This document shows, one piece after another, positions 1-8,900 of a stretch of DNA of 26,066 bases; position 1 is the first letter of the stretch; each line of letters opens with the position of its first letter. The position numbers and the translations under genes are program-made. Source of the stretch: Opitutales bacterium (GTDB lineage: Bacteria > Verrucomicrobiota > Verrucomicrobiia > Opitutales > Opitutaceae); assembly GCA_021772595.1 (NCBI GenBank), contig JAJFLS010000189.1, positions 1 through 26,066 on the forward strand, given 5' to 3'. The notes under the pieces were generated by a model that was not told where the DNA came from, did no database searches, and saw nothing but the letters and a program-made list of their open reading frames with translations.

Positions 1-2
1 TT

Positions 3-1355
3 GATCTGCGGCTCAGATCGCGAAAGACGGCGTCGTGGACACCCACGATCGAGAACGGGAAATTTCGGGAGCTGTTGATTCGCAATGGCGATCCCGGCGG
101 CAATCGTCTGGCCTTTCTCGAGTTCACCGGGAACGAGAGTGATTACCGGGGTTATCTCGAGCTTCAGGAAATGCAGAAGCAGCTGGCCTCGGTTGTCTGG
201 CCAAGCCTGACATCTCCGCTGGTGACTAAGGAAAACATGCGCCGCCGGATGGGCACTGAAGGTGAAAAGGCCTGGCAGGCCTTGATCGAAGAGCCGCTCG
301 GGGATGTCATTGAACGGCTGATTTCCAATGATCTGATTCGGGGTCTTGTGTTTACGGATGGAAGGATCGGCGTTTCCACCTTTCCCCACGACCCTAGCCT
401 GTTGCAGAACCGGTCATTCCTGTATCACGTCATCGGCCAAGGAACGGGCGAATGGCGGGTTCCTGTGGGAGGTATGGGAGCACTGGTGGACGAGCTAGTC
501 CGGGTGGCCAGGTCGACGGGGCGCGTAACGCTCGCGACTCGGGCGACCGTTTGCAGCGTTAGTCCGGGCCGGAAGCGCTCCTCTGTGGAATTCGGCGTAG
601 ATGGGACAAGGCAGGAAGTCGACGCCAGCTTCGTGCTCTGCAATGCGTCTGAGCAGGCACTCAGCAAAATGATTGGCGGGGGAAAACGCCCGGATAAGGC
701 AGTCGTTGAAGGGGCGGGGTTCAAGATCAACCTATTGCTGGAAAGGCTCCCTAAACTGCGTTCGGACAGTTGCGATACTGCCGAGGCCTTTGCCGGCACC
801 GTTCACATCGACGAGGGCTATGAGCAAATGCTTGCGAGCTATCGTGAGAGCATGGCTGGCAATGTGCCCACGAAACCTCCTGGCGAGATCTACTGCCATA
901 CCTTGACCGACGACTCCATCCTTTCGGAAGAGCTGAACCGGCGCGGTTTTCACACCATCACTCTGTTCGGTCTCGATCTGCCCTACCGCTTGTTTGAAAA
1001 GGAAAACGAGCGGGTCCGGAATGAAGTGTTGGGAAAATATCTCGCCGGCATCAACCAGTTCCTCGAGGAGCCAATCGAAAGTTGCCTGGCGAAAGACGCG
1101 AATGGGGATCCCTGCATCGAGGCGATGAGCGCGGTCGATCTGGAGAATAAAATCCATCTTCCGAAAGGAAACATTTTCCATGGCGACCTCACTTGGCCCT
1201 TTGCCGAAACAAAGGAAGAAGCGGGCCAGTGGGGAGTCGAGACCGCGTTTCCGAACGTTCTCCTCTGCGGCTCCTCGGCAAAGAGAGGTGGAGCTGTAAG
1301 TGGAATTCCAGGACACAACGCGGCCATGAAAGTCCTGGGTATGACGCAGAGATAG
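3..1355 (+). CDS. Phytoene-dehydrogenase-like FAD oxidoreductase (PYROXD2-type), 5' end outside window
   Basis: The reading frame is open to the left edge of the window, so the N-terminal Rossmann half with the FAD-binding GxGxxG motif lies outside; the TTG at 75 is only an internal codon. What is visible matches the C-terminal two thirds of the amine-oxidase/phytoene-desaturase superfamily, closest in pattern to the PYROXD2-like group. That pattern includes a substrate-domain stretch ending in GGMGALVDEL (about position 477), an internal VDASFVLCNA segment typical of the second FAD-domain strand, and the C-terminal FAD-contact segment LLCGSSAKRGGAVSGIPGHN (about 1258-1317). The family oxidises or isomerises hydrophobic polyenes or related lipids using FAD. 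The substrate cannot be told from sequence. No carotenoid gene is adjacent, so a role in pigment synthesis is not supported here. The stop is TAG at 1353, followed by a gene-free gap. Confidence 0.85.
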   Translation, partial: DLRLRSRKTASWTPTIENGKFRELLIRNGDPGGNRLAFLEFTGNESDYRGYLELQEMQKQLASVVWPSLTSPLVTKENMRRRMGTEGEKAWQALIEEPLGDVIERLISNDLIRGLVFTDGRIGVSTFPHDPSLLQNRSFLYHVIGQGTGEWRVPVGGMGALVDELVRVARSTGRVTLATRATVCSVSPGRKRSSVEFGVDGTRQEVDASFVLCNASEQALSKMIGGGKRPDKAVVEGAGFKINLLLERLPKLRSDSCDTAEAFAGTVHIDEGYEQMLASYRESMAGNVPTKPPGEIYCHTLTDDSILSEELNRRGFHTITLFGLDLPYRLFEKENERVRNEVLGKYLAGINQFLEEPIESCLAKDANGDPCIEAMSAVDLENKIHLPKGNIFHGDLTWPFAETKEEAGQWGVETAFPNVLLCGSSAKRGGAVSGIPGHNAAMKVLGMTQR

Positions 1356-1863
1356 CGCAAAATTCGCTGACTCATCTTGCTTAGAGCGTGTCTAATAAAT
1401 ACCGCGAAGGCTCGGGACGGCGCCCGAACACTACCTTTTTCTCGAGCGAAGCTCGAGCATTGGGTAGCGTCCGGGCGCCGTCCCGGATTAATTATTCGGT
1501 ATATTGCATTTATTGAACACTTGCTTAGCCTTTGTATGCTTCACCAGGAAATTCAAATTTTTGGAGAAGATCTAATGGCCGAAAAAAGGCGCGAGAAGCG
1601 CAAAGCATGTGTATTAGTTGTTCATGGAAAAGGCGTCGCTCTGAAAGAAGGATAGTCGGCCCGCCTTGACCGTTTTGAGGTTAATAACGACCGCGCCAAT
1701 TGAATAATGCAGTTTTAATAGGCTTGTTATTAGCTGCACGCGCATAAAATAAGGGCATATAAACTGCTTTACTTGCAGGTATTGTCGCCTTCGTCCGGCA
1801 TTCTCGACTTTGGATGTGGGCAGATCGATTTCTGTAGAGCTTGATCATTCTTTCTAAATTGAG
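1356..1863. other. Gene-free gap with palindromic element
   Basis: No convincing gene is seen here. The left third holds the nested inverted repeat at 1388-1520. A frame spanning 1377-1655 runs straight through that repeat and is unlikely to be coding. The right part (1521-1863) is AT-richer and presumably carries the promoter of the oxoprolinase gene, but no clear -35/-10 pair could be fixed. Confidence 0.6.
1388..1520. repeat. Nested inverted repeat (MITE-like or REP pair)
   Basis: Outer ends are related inverted repeats: GTGTCTAATAAAT at 1388-1400 and ATTTATTGAACAC at 1508-1520. Inside lies a perfect 14-bp inverted repeat, CGGGACGGCGCCCG at 1413-1426 against 1472-1485. The centre is a 7-bp hairpin, CTCGAGC with a GAA loop, at 1441-1457. 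A GTAG (1464-1467) and its reverse complement CTAC (1431-1434) sit 5' of each GC-rich hairpin, as in REP sequences. The element can fold as one long stem and may also end the upstream transcript. It contains no transposase. Confidence 0.7.
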
Positions 1864-4800
1864 ATGTGGAAATTCTGGATAGATACGGGCGGGACGTTTA
1901 CGGACTGCTTAGCGAGGACCCCGGAGGGTCGGGAGCTGCGGGCGAAGGTGCTTTCGAATGGGGCGGTTCGGGGACGGATTGTGGAGCTCGTGGGGCCGCG
2001 ATCGGCTCGCGTGGAGTTGTCAGTGGAAACTGGAGACGGCTTTTTTGTTGAGTATGAGCTGCAGCTTCATGGAGTTGACGCTTGGGCGGTTAGCATTGTC
2101 GGCTGGTCGGGGTCGGAAGGGGTGATCGAGGTCGATGCGGATTTGCCCGAGGATTGTGCAGGATCGCTTTGCTCGCTTCAGTCGCCGGAGGAGCCGCCTA
2201 CGCTGGCGGCGCGTTTGCTGACGGGGAAGCGTTTGGACGAAGCCCTTCCGCCTTTGGAGATGCGGCTGGCGACGACCCGAGGGACGAACGCGTTGCTTGA
2301 GGGAAAGGGGGCCAAAATCGCCTTTTTCGTAAACCGAGGATTTGGAGATCTGCTGCGGATCGGCAATCAGCAGAGACTGGATCTGTTCGAGCTTGGGATT
2401 CGGAAACGGGAGCCGCTGCATTCGTTGGTGTTCGAAGTGGGCGGGCGATTGGATGCGAAAGGCCGGGAGCTGGTGGGGTTGGACGAAGCGGAAGCGAGGC
2501 GTTTCGCCCAACAGTGCGCGAGCGAAGGCATCGAAGCGGTTGCGGTGGCCTTGTTGCATAGCTACGCCAATCCGAAGCACGAGGAGCAACTGGGAGCGAT
2601 TTTGAGGGAAGCGGGAATCGAGCGGATCTCCTTATCGAGTCAGCTGTCTCCCATGATCAAGCTGTTGCCGCGCTCGGAAACGGCGGTGGTCGATGCCTAT
2701 CTCGCTCCTATCATGGAGTCCTATCTGGATGCGGTGCAGGCCGGATTGCCGAGTGATTCGCTCAAAATTATGACGAGCGCGGGCGGGCTGGTTTCGCGGG
2801 CGAAGTATCGTCCTAAAGATAGCTTGCTGAGCGGTCCAGCCGGCGGCGTGGTGGGTGCTTCGAGCGTGGGAAAGCGCGCGGGGATTGATCGGAGCATCGC
2901 GTTTGACATGGGAGGCACGAGTACAGACGTGTCGCGATTCGATGGGCGGCTGGACTATCAATTCGAGCAATTCGTCGGAGGCGCTCATGTATTCGCGCCT
3001 TCGCTGAGGATAGAGACTGTGGCGGCAGGCGGGGGCTCGATTTGCTGGTTCGATGGTTCCGCGTTGAGAGTCGGTCCTGCGAGCGCAGGCGCGTCGCCGG
3101 GACCCGCATGCTATGGAGTGGGCGGTCCATTGACGATTACTGATGTGAACTTGCTGCTGGGTCGCTTGGATGCTTCGCAATTTGGAATTCCGGTTTTCCC
3201 GGAAGCGGCGAGGGATCGCCTGCGGGAACTCATGAAGGAGGTGGAGGCGGCGACTCGACAAGGAGTCGTCGAAGAGGCCGCTTTATTGGGCCTACTGGAT
3301 ATCGCCAATGAACGCATGGCGGACGCGATCAAAGGGATTTCGCTTCGAGAAGGGTACGATCCTTCTGAATACGCGCTGGTGGCGTTCGGTGGCGCGGGTG
3401 GCATGCATGCGTGTTCTATCGCGGATATCCTAGAGATGGATACGATTCTCTTTCCGTCGGATGCGGGTTTGCTGAGCGCATATGGATTGCAGCAGGCGCG
3501 AGTGGAGCGTTTCGCGGAGCGTCAAGTGTTGGCCTTGCTGAGCGAGTGTTCGGACTCTCTAAAAGAATGGGAAGGAGAGCTGGTGGACGAGGCGAGCGAA
3601 TCTCTTTCGAAGGAAGGCATTGGCGCCGAGAATCTTCGTGTCCAGTCGTCTCAAGCGGAGATGCGATTCGTCGGGCAGGAAACCGGGTTGTTCGTCGATC
3701 TAGGTGAACTGGCAACATTGGAGGGAGATTTTCTCAAGCAATTCGAGCATCAGTATGGGTTTATTCCGGACCAGCCGGTCGAGGTGGTGTCGCTGAAAGT
3801 ATCGATTGTCGAACGTGTGGAGAATGGGGAGACGGAGAGCTTCAGCGAAAGTCCCTCGCTCGATGCTAAGCGGAGCGAGCGTATTTCGCGCGACGATCTG
3901 AAACCGGGATCGCTGATCGAAGGGCCTGCGGTGATTCAAGATCCGTTCAGCACGATCTATATCGATGCTGGCTGGAGCGCGATTGTGGGGGATCGGATGA
4001 CTTTGAAACTCGGGCGTAGGGAAGTTTCCGCTACGGATGAAAAAGCGGGTATGGCGGCGATCGAGCTCGAGCTGTACACGAATCGCTTCCTTTCACTGGT
4101 GGAGGAAATGGGGAGTTTGTTGGAGCGTTCCGCGTTTTCGACGAATGTGAAGGAGCGCAAGGATTTCAGCTGCGCGTTGCTCGATGCAGATGGATATCTG
4201 GTTGCGAATGCGCCCCACATTCCGGTGCATCTAGGAGCGCTAGGCGTTTGCGCGCGATCGGTTGGGGACGCGCTGGAACTTCGAAAGGGCGATGTCGTCG
4301 TGACGAATCATCCCGGATTCGGAGGGTCGCATTTGCCGGATGTGACGCTTGTCGCCGCTGTGTATTCAGATGATGGGGAACTCGTCGGGCACGTCGCGAA
4401 TCGCGCTCATCACGCTGAACTAGGCGGAGTGTCGCCGGGATCGATGCCGCCAAACGCGACTACGCTTGAGGAGGAAGGCGTCGTAATTCGGCCGATGTAT
4501 TTAGCTCGCGAAGGAGTGGTTGATTGGGATGCGATTACGACGATTCTGAAGACAGCTCGCTATCCGACCCGTCGATTGGAAGAGAATCTTGCGGATCTCG
4601 CCGCGCAGTTGGCGTCGATTCGTTTTGGGGAGAGAGAGCTCGAGAGGCTGGCTCGCGAGAAAGGTCCGGATCGAGTCGCGCATTTCATGGGCGCTCTGAA
4701 GCTTCGCGCGGCGGATGCATTGCGATCCGCTCTGGACTGTTTGCCTTTTGCAAATCAGTCGGCGGTAGAGCGATTGGATAATGGGGCTGAAATCGCGGTT

Positions 4801-5607
4801 AGCGTCGGCAAGCGAGATGGAAAGTGGGAGATCGATTTTTCTGGAAGCGCTCCCGTTCAAAAATCGAATTACAATGCGACTCCGGCTATCGTAACCAGCG
4901 CGACGATCTACGTGCTGCGACTGCTTGCGAATGAAGCTATTCCGCTAAATGAAGGGTTTTTGGAATGCGTGGATATTCGGATCCCGGAAGGGATGTTGAG
5001 CCCGATATTCGACGAGGATCCAGCAAATTCTCCTCCGGTGGTCGCGGGGAATGTGGAGGTAAGCCAGCGCATTGTGGATACGCTTATGAAGGCGTTTGGC
5101 TTGGCGGCTTGCAGCCAAGGGACGATGAACAATTTTATATTCGGAAACGATCGAATTAGCTACTACGAGACGATTGCCGGAGGTGAAGGAGCAACGAAAA
5201 ATCGGGCAGGAGCCAGCGGGGTGCATACCCATATGACCAATACAGCCATTACCGATCCGGAGATACTCGAGCGGCGATTTCCAGTGAGAGTGGAGAATTT
5301 CGGGATCAGAGAGAAATCGGGAGGGAGCGGCCATCAGAGGGGTGGTGACGGGCTTTGTCGTCGCCTTCAATTCCTGGAATCCGTCGAGGTGTCGCTCCTG
5401 CTTCAGCATCGAATTTTCGCCCCGTTCGGGCTTGCGGGTGGCGAGCGCGGGAAGACAGGCGAGCAGTATAAGATAGACGCTAGCGGCAATCGAAGCGCGT
5501 TGCCTGGAAACGGGTCATTCGAGGTTTTATCGGGTGAATCGGTAGAAATTTTGACGCCAGGCGGTGGCGGTTTTGGGAGCGAAAAGAGCGATATTGGAGA
5601 TCAATGA
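1864..5607 (+). CDS. Fused HyuA/HyuB protein, 5-oxoprolinase/hydantoinase family
   Basis: This family performs ATP-dependent ring opening of 5-oxo-L-proline or of hydantoin-like cyclic amides in the cytoplasm. The 1247-residue chain is close to the usual length of single-chain 5-oxoprolinases. The HyuA half (about 1-720) shows DTGGTFTD (7-14), LATTRGTNALLEG (135-147), SGPAGGVVGA (323-332), FDMGGTSTDVSRFDG (347-361), AAGGGSI (387-393) and FGGAGGMHA (508-516), the actin-like ATPase signature. The HyuB half (about 730-1247) shows NVKERKDFSCALLD (761-774), TNHPGFGGSHLPD (814-826), a later TIAGGEGA and a terminal TPGGGGFG. The N-terminal phosphate loop and the RGTNALLE motif are about 120 residues apart rather than about 60, so roughly 65 residues are inserted at 35-110. 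The start is the first ATG in frame, with only a weak ribosome site. No pathway partner is adjacent, so the exact substrate is open. Confidence 0.9.
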   Translation: MWKFWIDTGGTFTDCLARTPEGRELRAKVLSNGAVRGRIVELVGPRSARVELSVETGDGFFVEYELQLHGVDAWAVSIVGWSGSEGVIEVDADLPEDCAGSLCSLQSPEEPPTLAARLLTGKRLDEALPPLEMRLATTRGTNALLEGKGAKIAFFVNRGFGDLLRIGNQQRLDLFELGIRKREPLHSLVFEVGGRLDAKGRELVGLDEAEARRFAQQCASEGIEAVAVALLHSYANPKHEEQLGAILREAGIERISLSSQLSPMIKLLPRSETAVVDAYLAPIMESYLDAVQAGLPSDSLKIMTSAGGLVSRAKYRPKDSLLSGPAGGVVGASSVGKRAGIDRSIAFDMGGTSTDVSRFDGRLDYQFEQFVGGAHVFAPSLRIETVAAGGGSICWFDGSALRVGPASAGASPGPACYGVGGPLTITDVNLLLGRLDASQFGIPVFPEAARDRLRELMKEVEAATRQGVVEEAALLGLLDIANERMADAIKGISLREGYDPSEYALVAFGGAGGMHACSIADILEMDTILFPSDAGLLSAYGLQQARVERFAERQVLALLSECSDSLKEWEGELVDEASESLSKEGIGAENLRVQSSQAEMRFVGQETGLFVDLGELATLEGDFLKQFEHQYGFIPDQPVEVVSLKVSIVERVENGETESFSESPSLDAKRSERISRDDLKPGSLIEGPAVIQDPFSTIYIDAGWSAIVGDRMTLKLGRREVSATDEKAGMAAIELELYTNRFLSLVEEMGSLLERSAFSTNVKERKDFSCALLDADGYLVANAPHIPVHLGALGVCARSVGDALELRKGDVVVTNHPGFGGSHLPDVTLVAAVYSDDGELVGHVANRAHHAELGGVSPGSMPPNATTLEEEGVVIRPMYLAREGVVDWDAITTILKTARYPTRRLEENLADLAAQLASIRFGERELERLAREKGPDRVAHFMGALKLRAADALRSALDCLPFANQSAVERLDNGAEIAVSVGKRDGKWEIDFSGSAPVQKSNYNATPAIVTSATIYVLRLLANEAIPLNEGFLECVDIRIPEGMLSPIFDEDPANSPPVVAGNVEVSQRIVDTLMKAFGLAACSQGTMNNFIFGNDRISYYETIAGGEGATKNRAGASGVHTHMTNTAITDPEILERRFPVRVENFGIREKSGGSGHQRGGDGLCRRLQFLESVEVSLLLQHRIFAPFGLAGGERGKTGEQYKIDASGNRSALPGNGSFEVLSGESVEILTPGGGGFGSEKSDIGDQ

Positions 5608-5754
5608 TAGGATGAATAAGCGCGAAACCGAGAAAGATGTGACCACTTTTGTTAATTCAAAACCAGTTACACACGATTATAAGAAAAAGTTTGTACTCGA
5701 TAAAAAAGCGCTGTTCTTTTGTAACCATAAATTTTGCAGCAGCACTCGATTGGG

Positions 5755-5786
5755 AGCCGCCTCTTAACGGAGGCGGCTTTATCGTT
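5755..5786 (+). terminator. Rho-independent terminator after the oxoprolinase gene
   Basis: A perfect 9-bp stem, AGCCGCCTC at 5755-5763 pairing with GAGGCGGCT at 5770-5778, with a 6-nt loop TTAACG, is followed by the T-rich tail TTATCGTTTT. It lies about 150 bp downstream of the stop at 5607. Confidence 0.75.
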
Positions 5787-5829
5787 TTCAGAAAAGCTCA
5801 TAGACATTGTCTACAAAGACAAAAATTGC

Positions 5830-5905
5830 GTAGGGGCTTCGCTTGCGGAGACCGCGTAGGAAGAGTTCGAGCAGCTTCTGCGGTCTCCGCAAGCGGAGCC
5901 CCTAC
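5830..5905. repeat. REP-type inverted pair (GTAG-hairpin)
   Basis: The 26-nt arm at 5830-5855 is repeated inverted at 5880-5905 with one mismatch. Each arm starts (reading inward) with GTAG, followed by an imperfect hairpin built from GGCTTCGC and GCGGAGACC. The 24-nt spacer is partly complementary as well. It lies just past the end of hrpA and could also act as a terminator or 3' stabiliser for that transcript. Confidence 0.75.
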
Positions 5906-5942
5906 AAGTCCTCGTCATAATCTGATTAAATTTAACACTCTC

Positions 5943-8900
5943 CTAGAGATTAAAAAACGATTTCAAGTTTTTGAGGTCGGCGTCAGTTGGTTTATCGGCA
6001 GGTTCTTTTTGAGGTCGGGCAGGCGATGCTTGTTGGCTGAAACCGCTTGAGCGGGATTCGGAGTTGGCGTGGTCAAATTTCTCGTTCAAGCGTTTTGCCG
6101 AGATGGGGAATGCGGTGCCTAGCTTCTGGGCGAAGAGTGAGAGGGCGTATTCTTCAATGGACCAGGAGATGTCTTCGAGTTGAGATTTCGTTGTCTTCAG
6201 GTGTAGCAATCGATTGCGAAATGTATTTATTTCCTCCTGACGTTGCGAATCACGTTTGGGATCGCGGATACGATCTTGCGAGCGGAGTTTAACGGCTTCT
6301 AAATATGCGGGGAGTCGCTTGAGCGCCCAGTGAGGCGTTCGTTCGAGAAAGTCGATAGGGATTAGGCGGTCCACTTCGGATTGCAGCTCTTTCGGGAGTC
6401 CCGACATTACTTTCAATTCCTGACGCGCGTTTAGGATGAGTTCGATCTGGTCGAGGACTTTGTAAGCGAATCCTCGTGACGTCGTTTTGGATCGTTCGAC
6501 AACCTGTCCAATCGCCTGTTTATCGATGCGTTCGAGATCGTGCGTACAGAGAAATCGTTTGATGTGGACGAATGCTTGAGTCTTCAGCTGTTCGAGAGGA
6601 GCGAAGGCGATCGCCACGGGACCGAGCTTCGAGAAGTCTTTCAGGTCTTCCTGGATCCATGCTAGTTCCCGCCGCAGCTCGTGTTCAATCAGAGCGGTGA
6701 TACCATCCCGATTTGCGCTCTGAGCGTCTGCGAGAGTCTTGAGAATGGTCAGCTTGATTTTGTCGTCGAATTGTCGCAGCGCGGGAAAGCCCATTACGGG
6801 AACGCCGTTGTCTTCGCCGACCTCGGTCTTTTCGGGATGGGACTCCAGATTCTCAAGACCGTCGATGCTCTGGCTCCATCGCTTTTGAGCGGATTGCCAT
6901 AGAGCATCCAAACTTCGCCTGTCGGTTCGATTGGTCGCATTCTCGCGTTGAAGCAATGCATTGTGGATGGCTTCGGTGGTGCGTCCTTCGGCGATGGTCT
7001 GCCCTTTGGAGTCGTGGACATCGATTCGCACTTGTAGGTGACTGGGGATGGCGTCCTCGTTCCAATCGCTCGCGTACGTTTCCAGACCGTATTCAGTTTT
7101 CAGATGCTCGGAAAGACTTTGGCTTAATGAGCTCTTCGTAGGCTTCAGCTTTTTAGAGATCGACTTGGCTGTTTCGGCAAGAGGTTGAAGATTGCGGCGA
7201 TGGTCTTTCGGCAAGCTTTTGAGGAAATGGAGTATCTTAGCTTCAAGGTGGCCGGGCACGAGCCAATCCAGAAGCGGGCTATCGAGCTCCTTGGCTTTGG
7301 CGTAGGGAACTTTCAGCGTGACCCCGTCGTTTTTTTCGCCGGGCTTGTATAGATATTCAATGGGCAGAGCCGCGTTATCGAGCTGAACGGAATCCGGGAA
7401 AGCCGATAGATCCACGTGATCCTCGTTGGCGGGCGTTAGATCGGCCTCGGCCATGTGAAGCGTTTTGCTGAGCGAGTCTTTCCCTTCTTTTAGTAAGCGG
7501 TTTAGATCTCCAATCGAGGCGACTCCTTTCAGCTGTTTGGCGTAGAATTTGTAAGCGGCTTCTTCGATCCCGATCCAGCTTTGCATCTGGGCGATCGTTT
7601 GAGCGTTCTGCATTCGATTTTTCAGTTTTCGATTGAAATCGAGAAAGGGATAGGGTGCGTGAAAATCGTCGTTCAAGAACGCTTCGCGGATGAAGATCTC
7701 GGTCGCCTTTTCCTGATCGACTTTCAAGTAGGAGACGGTTTTCCGCTGAATCTCCATTCCGTGAATACGGATGCTTTCGCGGCAAACGACCCTGCCTTGA
7801 TCGGCCTCGAAGATGGGGTCGCTGTGGGAGTACTTCAAGATGTGAGCTCCCAGCTGAATCAGCCAGGTGGGATCGATGACGGCCACGACGCGAGCGTAGA
7901 GGCGACCCGTCTCGACGATATCCCCGGCGAGAATCCACTCGGGCGACGGCATCTTGGCTTCGAGTTCCTGCTTCTGCTTCTTGTTTTTCGCGAATTGAGC
8001 CTTGCGATTGAAGAGTCCCGATCCGGGGAAAATCATTACTTTCCGATCTCCGGTGGCTCGATAGAAATTCGGCTCGTCTTTGCGAGCGGGATTGGCGAGA
8101 AGACCGGATAGGAGACAGTGGTGAATGGACCGGTATTCGACTCCGCCAAACTTGCGGAGCTCGAATTTCTCTTTCTCGTCCCGGTACTTGGGTCGCGGAT
8201 GCTTAAGCCGCTCGGAGCGCTCGAAATCGGCGAGCGCTTGCGTGAGCTGATCCTTCACCTCTTTCCATTCGCGCATTCTAAGATACGAGAGAAAGTGGGA
8301 CTTGCAGAACTTTCTCAGATTCTTTTGAGAGAGCTTTTCAAAGTCGTCGTGACTGCCTTCCCAGATATTGAGAAGGGTCAGGAAGTCGGACTCGCGGTGA
8401 GTGAATCGCTTGTGGGCTGCGCGGGCGGCTTCTTCTTTCCCGAGCGGACGTTCTCGTGGATCTTGTATTGACAATGCGGATGCGATCACGAGAATCTGGT
8501 CTACCACTCCCTCGCGTTCGGCTTGAAGCAGCATGCGTCCCGCGGTCGGGTCTATCGGAAGCTTGGCGAGTTTGCGGCCGAGCGGGGTCAGGTCCTGTTT
8601 CGTGTCGATTGCTCCAAGCTCTTCGAGAAGCTGGTATCCAGATTTGATAGCGGCGGGCGTTGGCTGATCGATGAATGGAAACGTTTCGATGTCGCCTAGG
8701 CGAGAGGCCTTCATGCGGAGAATCACTTCCGCAAGGTTCGCTCGTTGGATCTCGGGGATGGAGAATTCGTTTCGTTTCTCGAAGTCTCTTTCCGAATACA
8801 GACGAATGCAGATGCCGTCCTGCACGCGGCCGCAACGACCTTTGCGCTGGTTGGCGCTGCTCTGGGAAACGTTCTCGATTGGCAGACGCTTAGTGCGCGT

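Larger units (their letters stand above)
5608..5942. other. Gene-free gap between convergent genes
   Basis: The gap separates the oxoprolinase gene (+) from hrpA (-), so both strands end here. It contains a hairpin terminator at 5755-5786 and a REP-type inverted pair at 5830-5905. An ATG at 5612 could open a 51-codon frame that runs into the terminator stem. It has no spaced ribosome site and no recognisable product, so it is not called. Confidence 0.6.

Noticed and set aside
1377..1655. 92-codon frame after the flavoenzyme gene
   Set aside because: It runs through the nested inverted repeat and has no protein-like pattern. A 26-codon frame from 1575 has a fair GGAG ribosome site but is too short to support without conservation data.
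5612..5767. 51-codon frame after the oxoprolinase gene
   Set aside because: It ends inside the terminator stem, lacks a spaced ribosome site and resembles no known protein.
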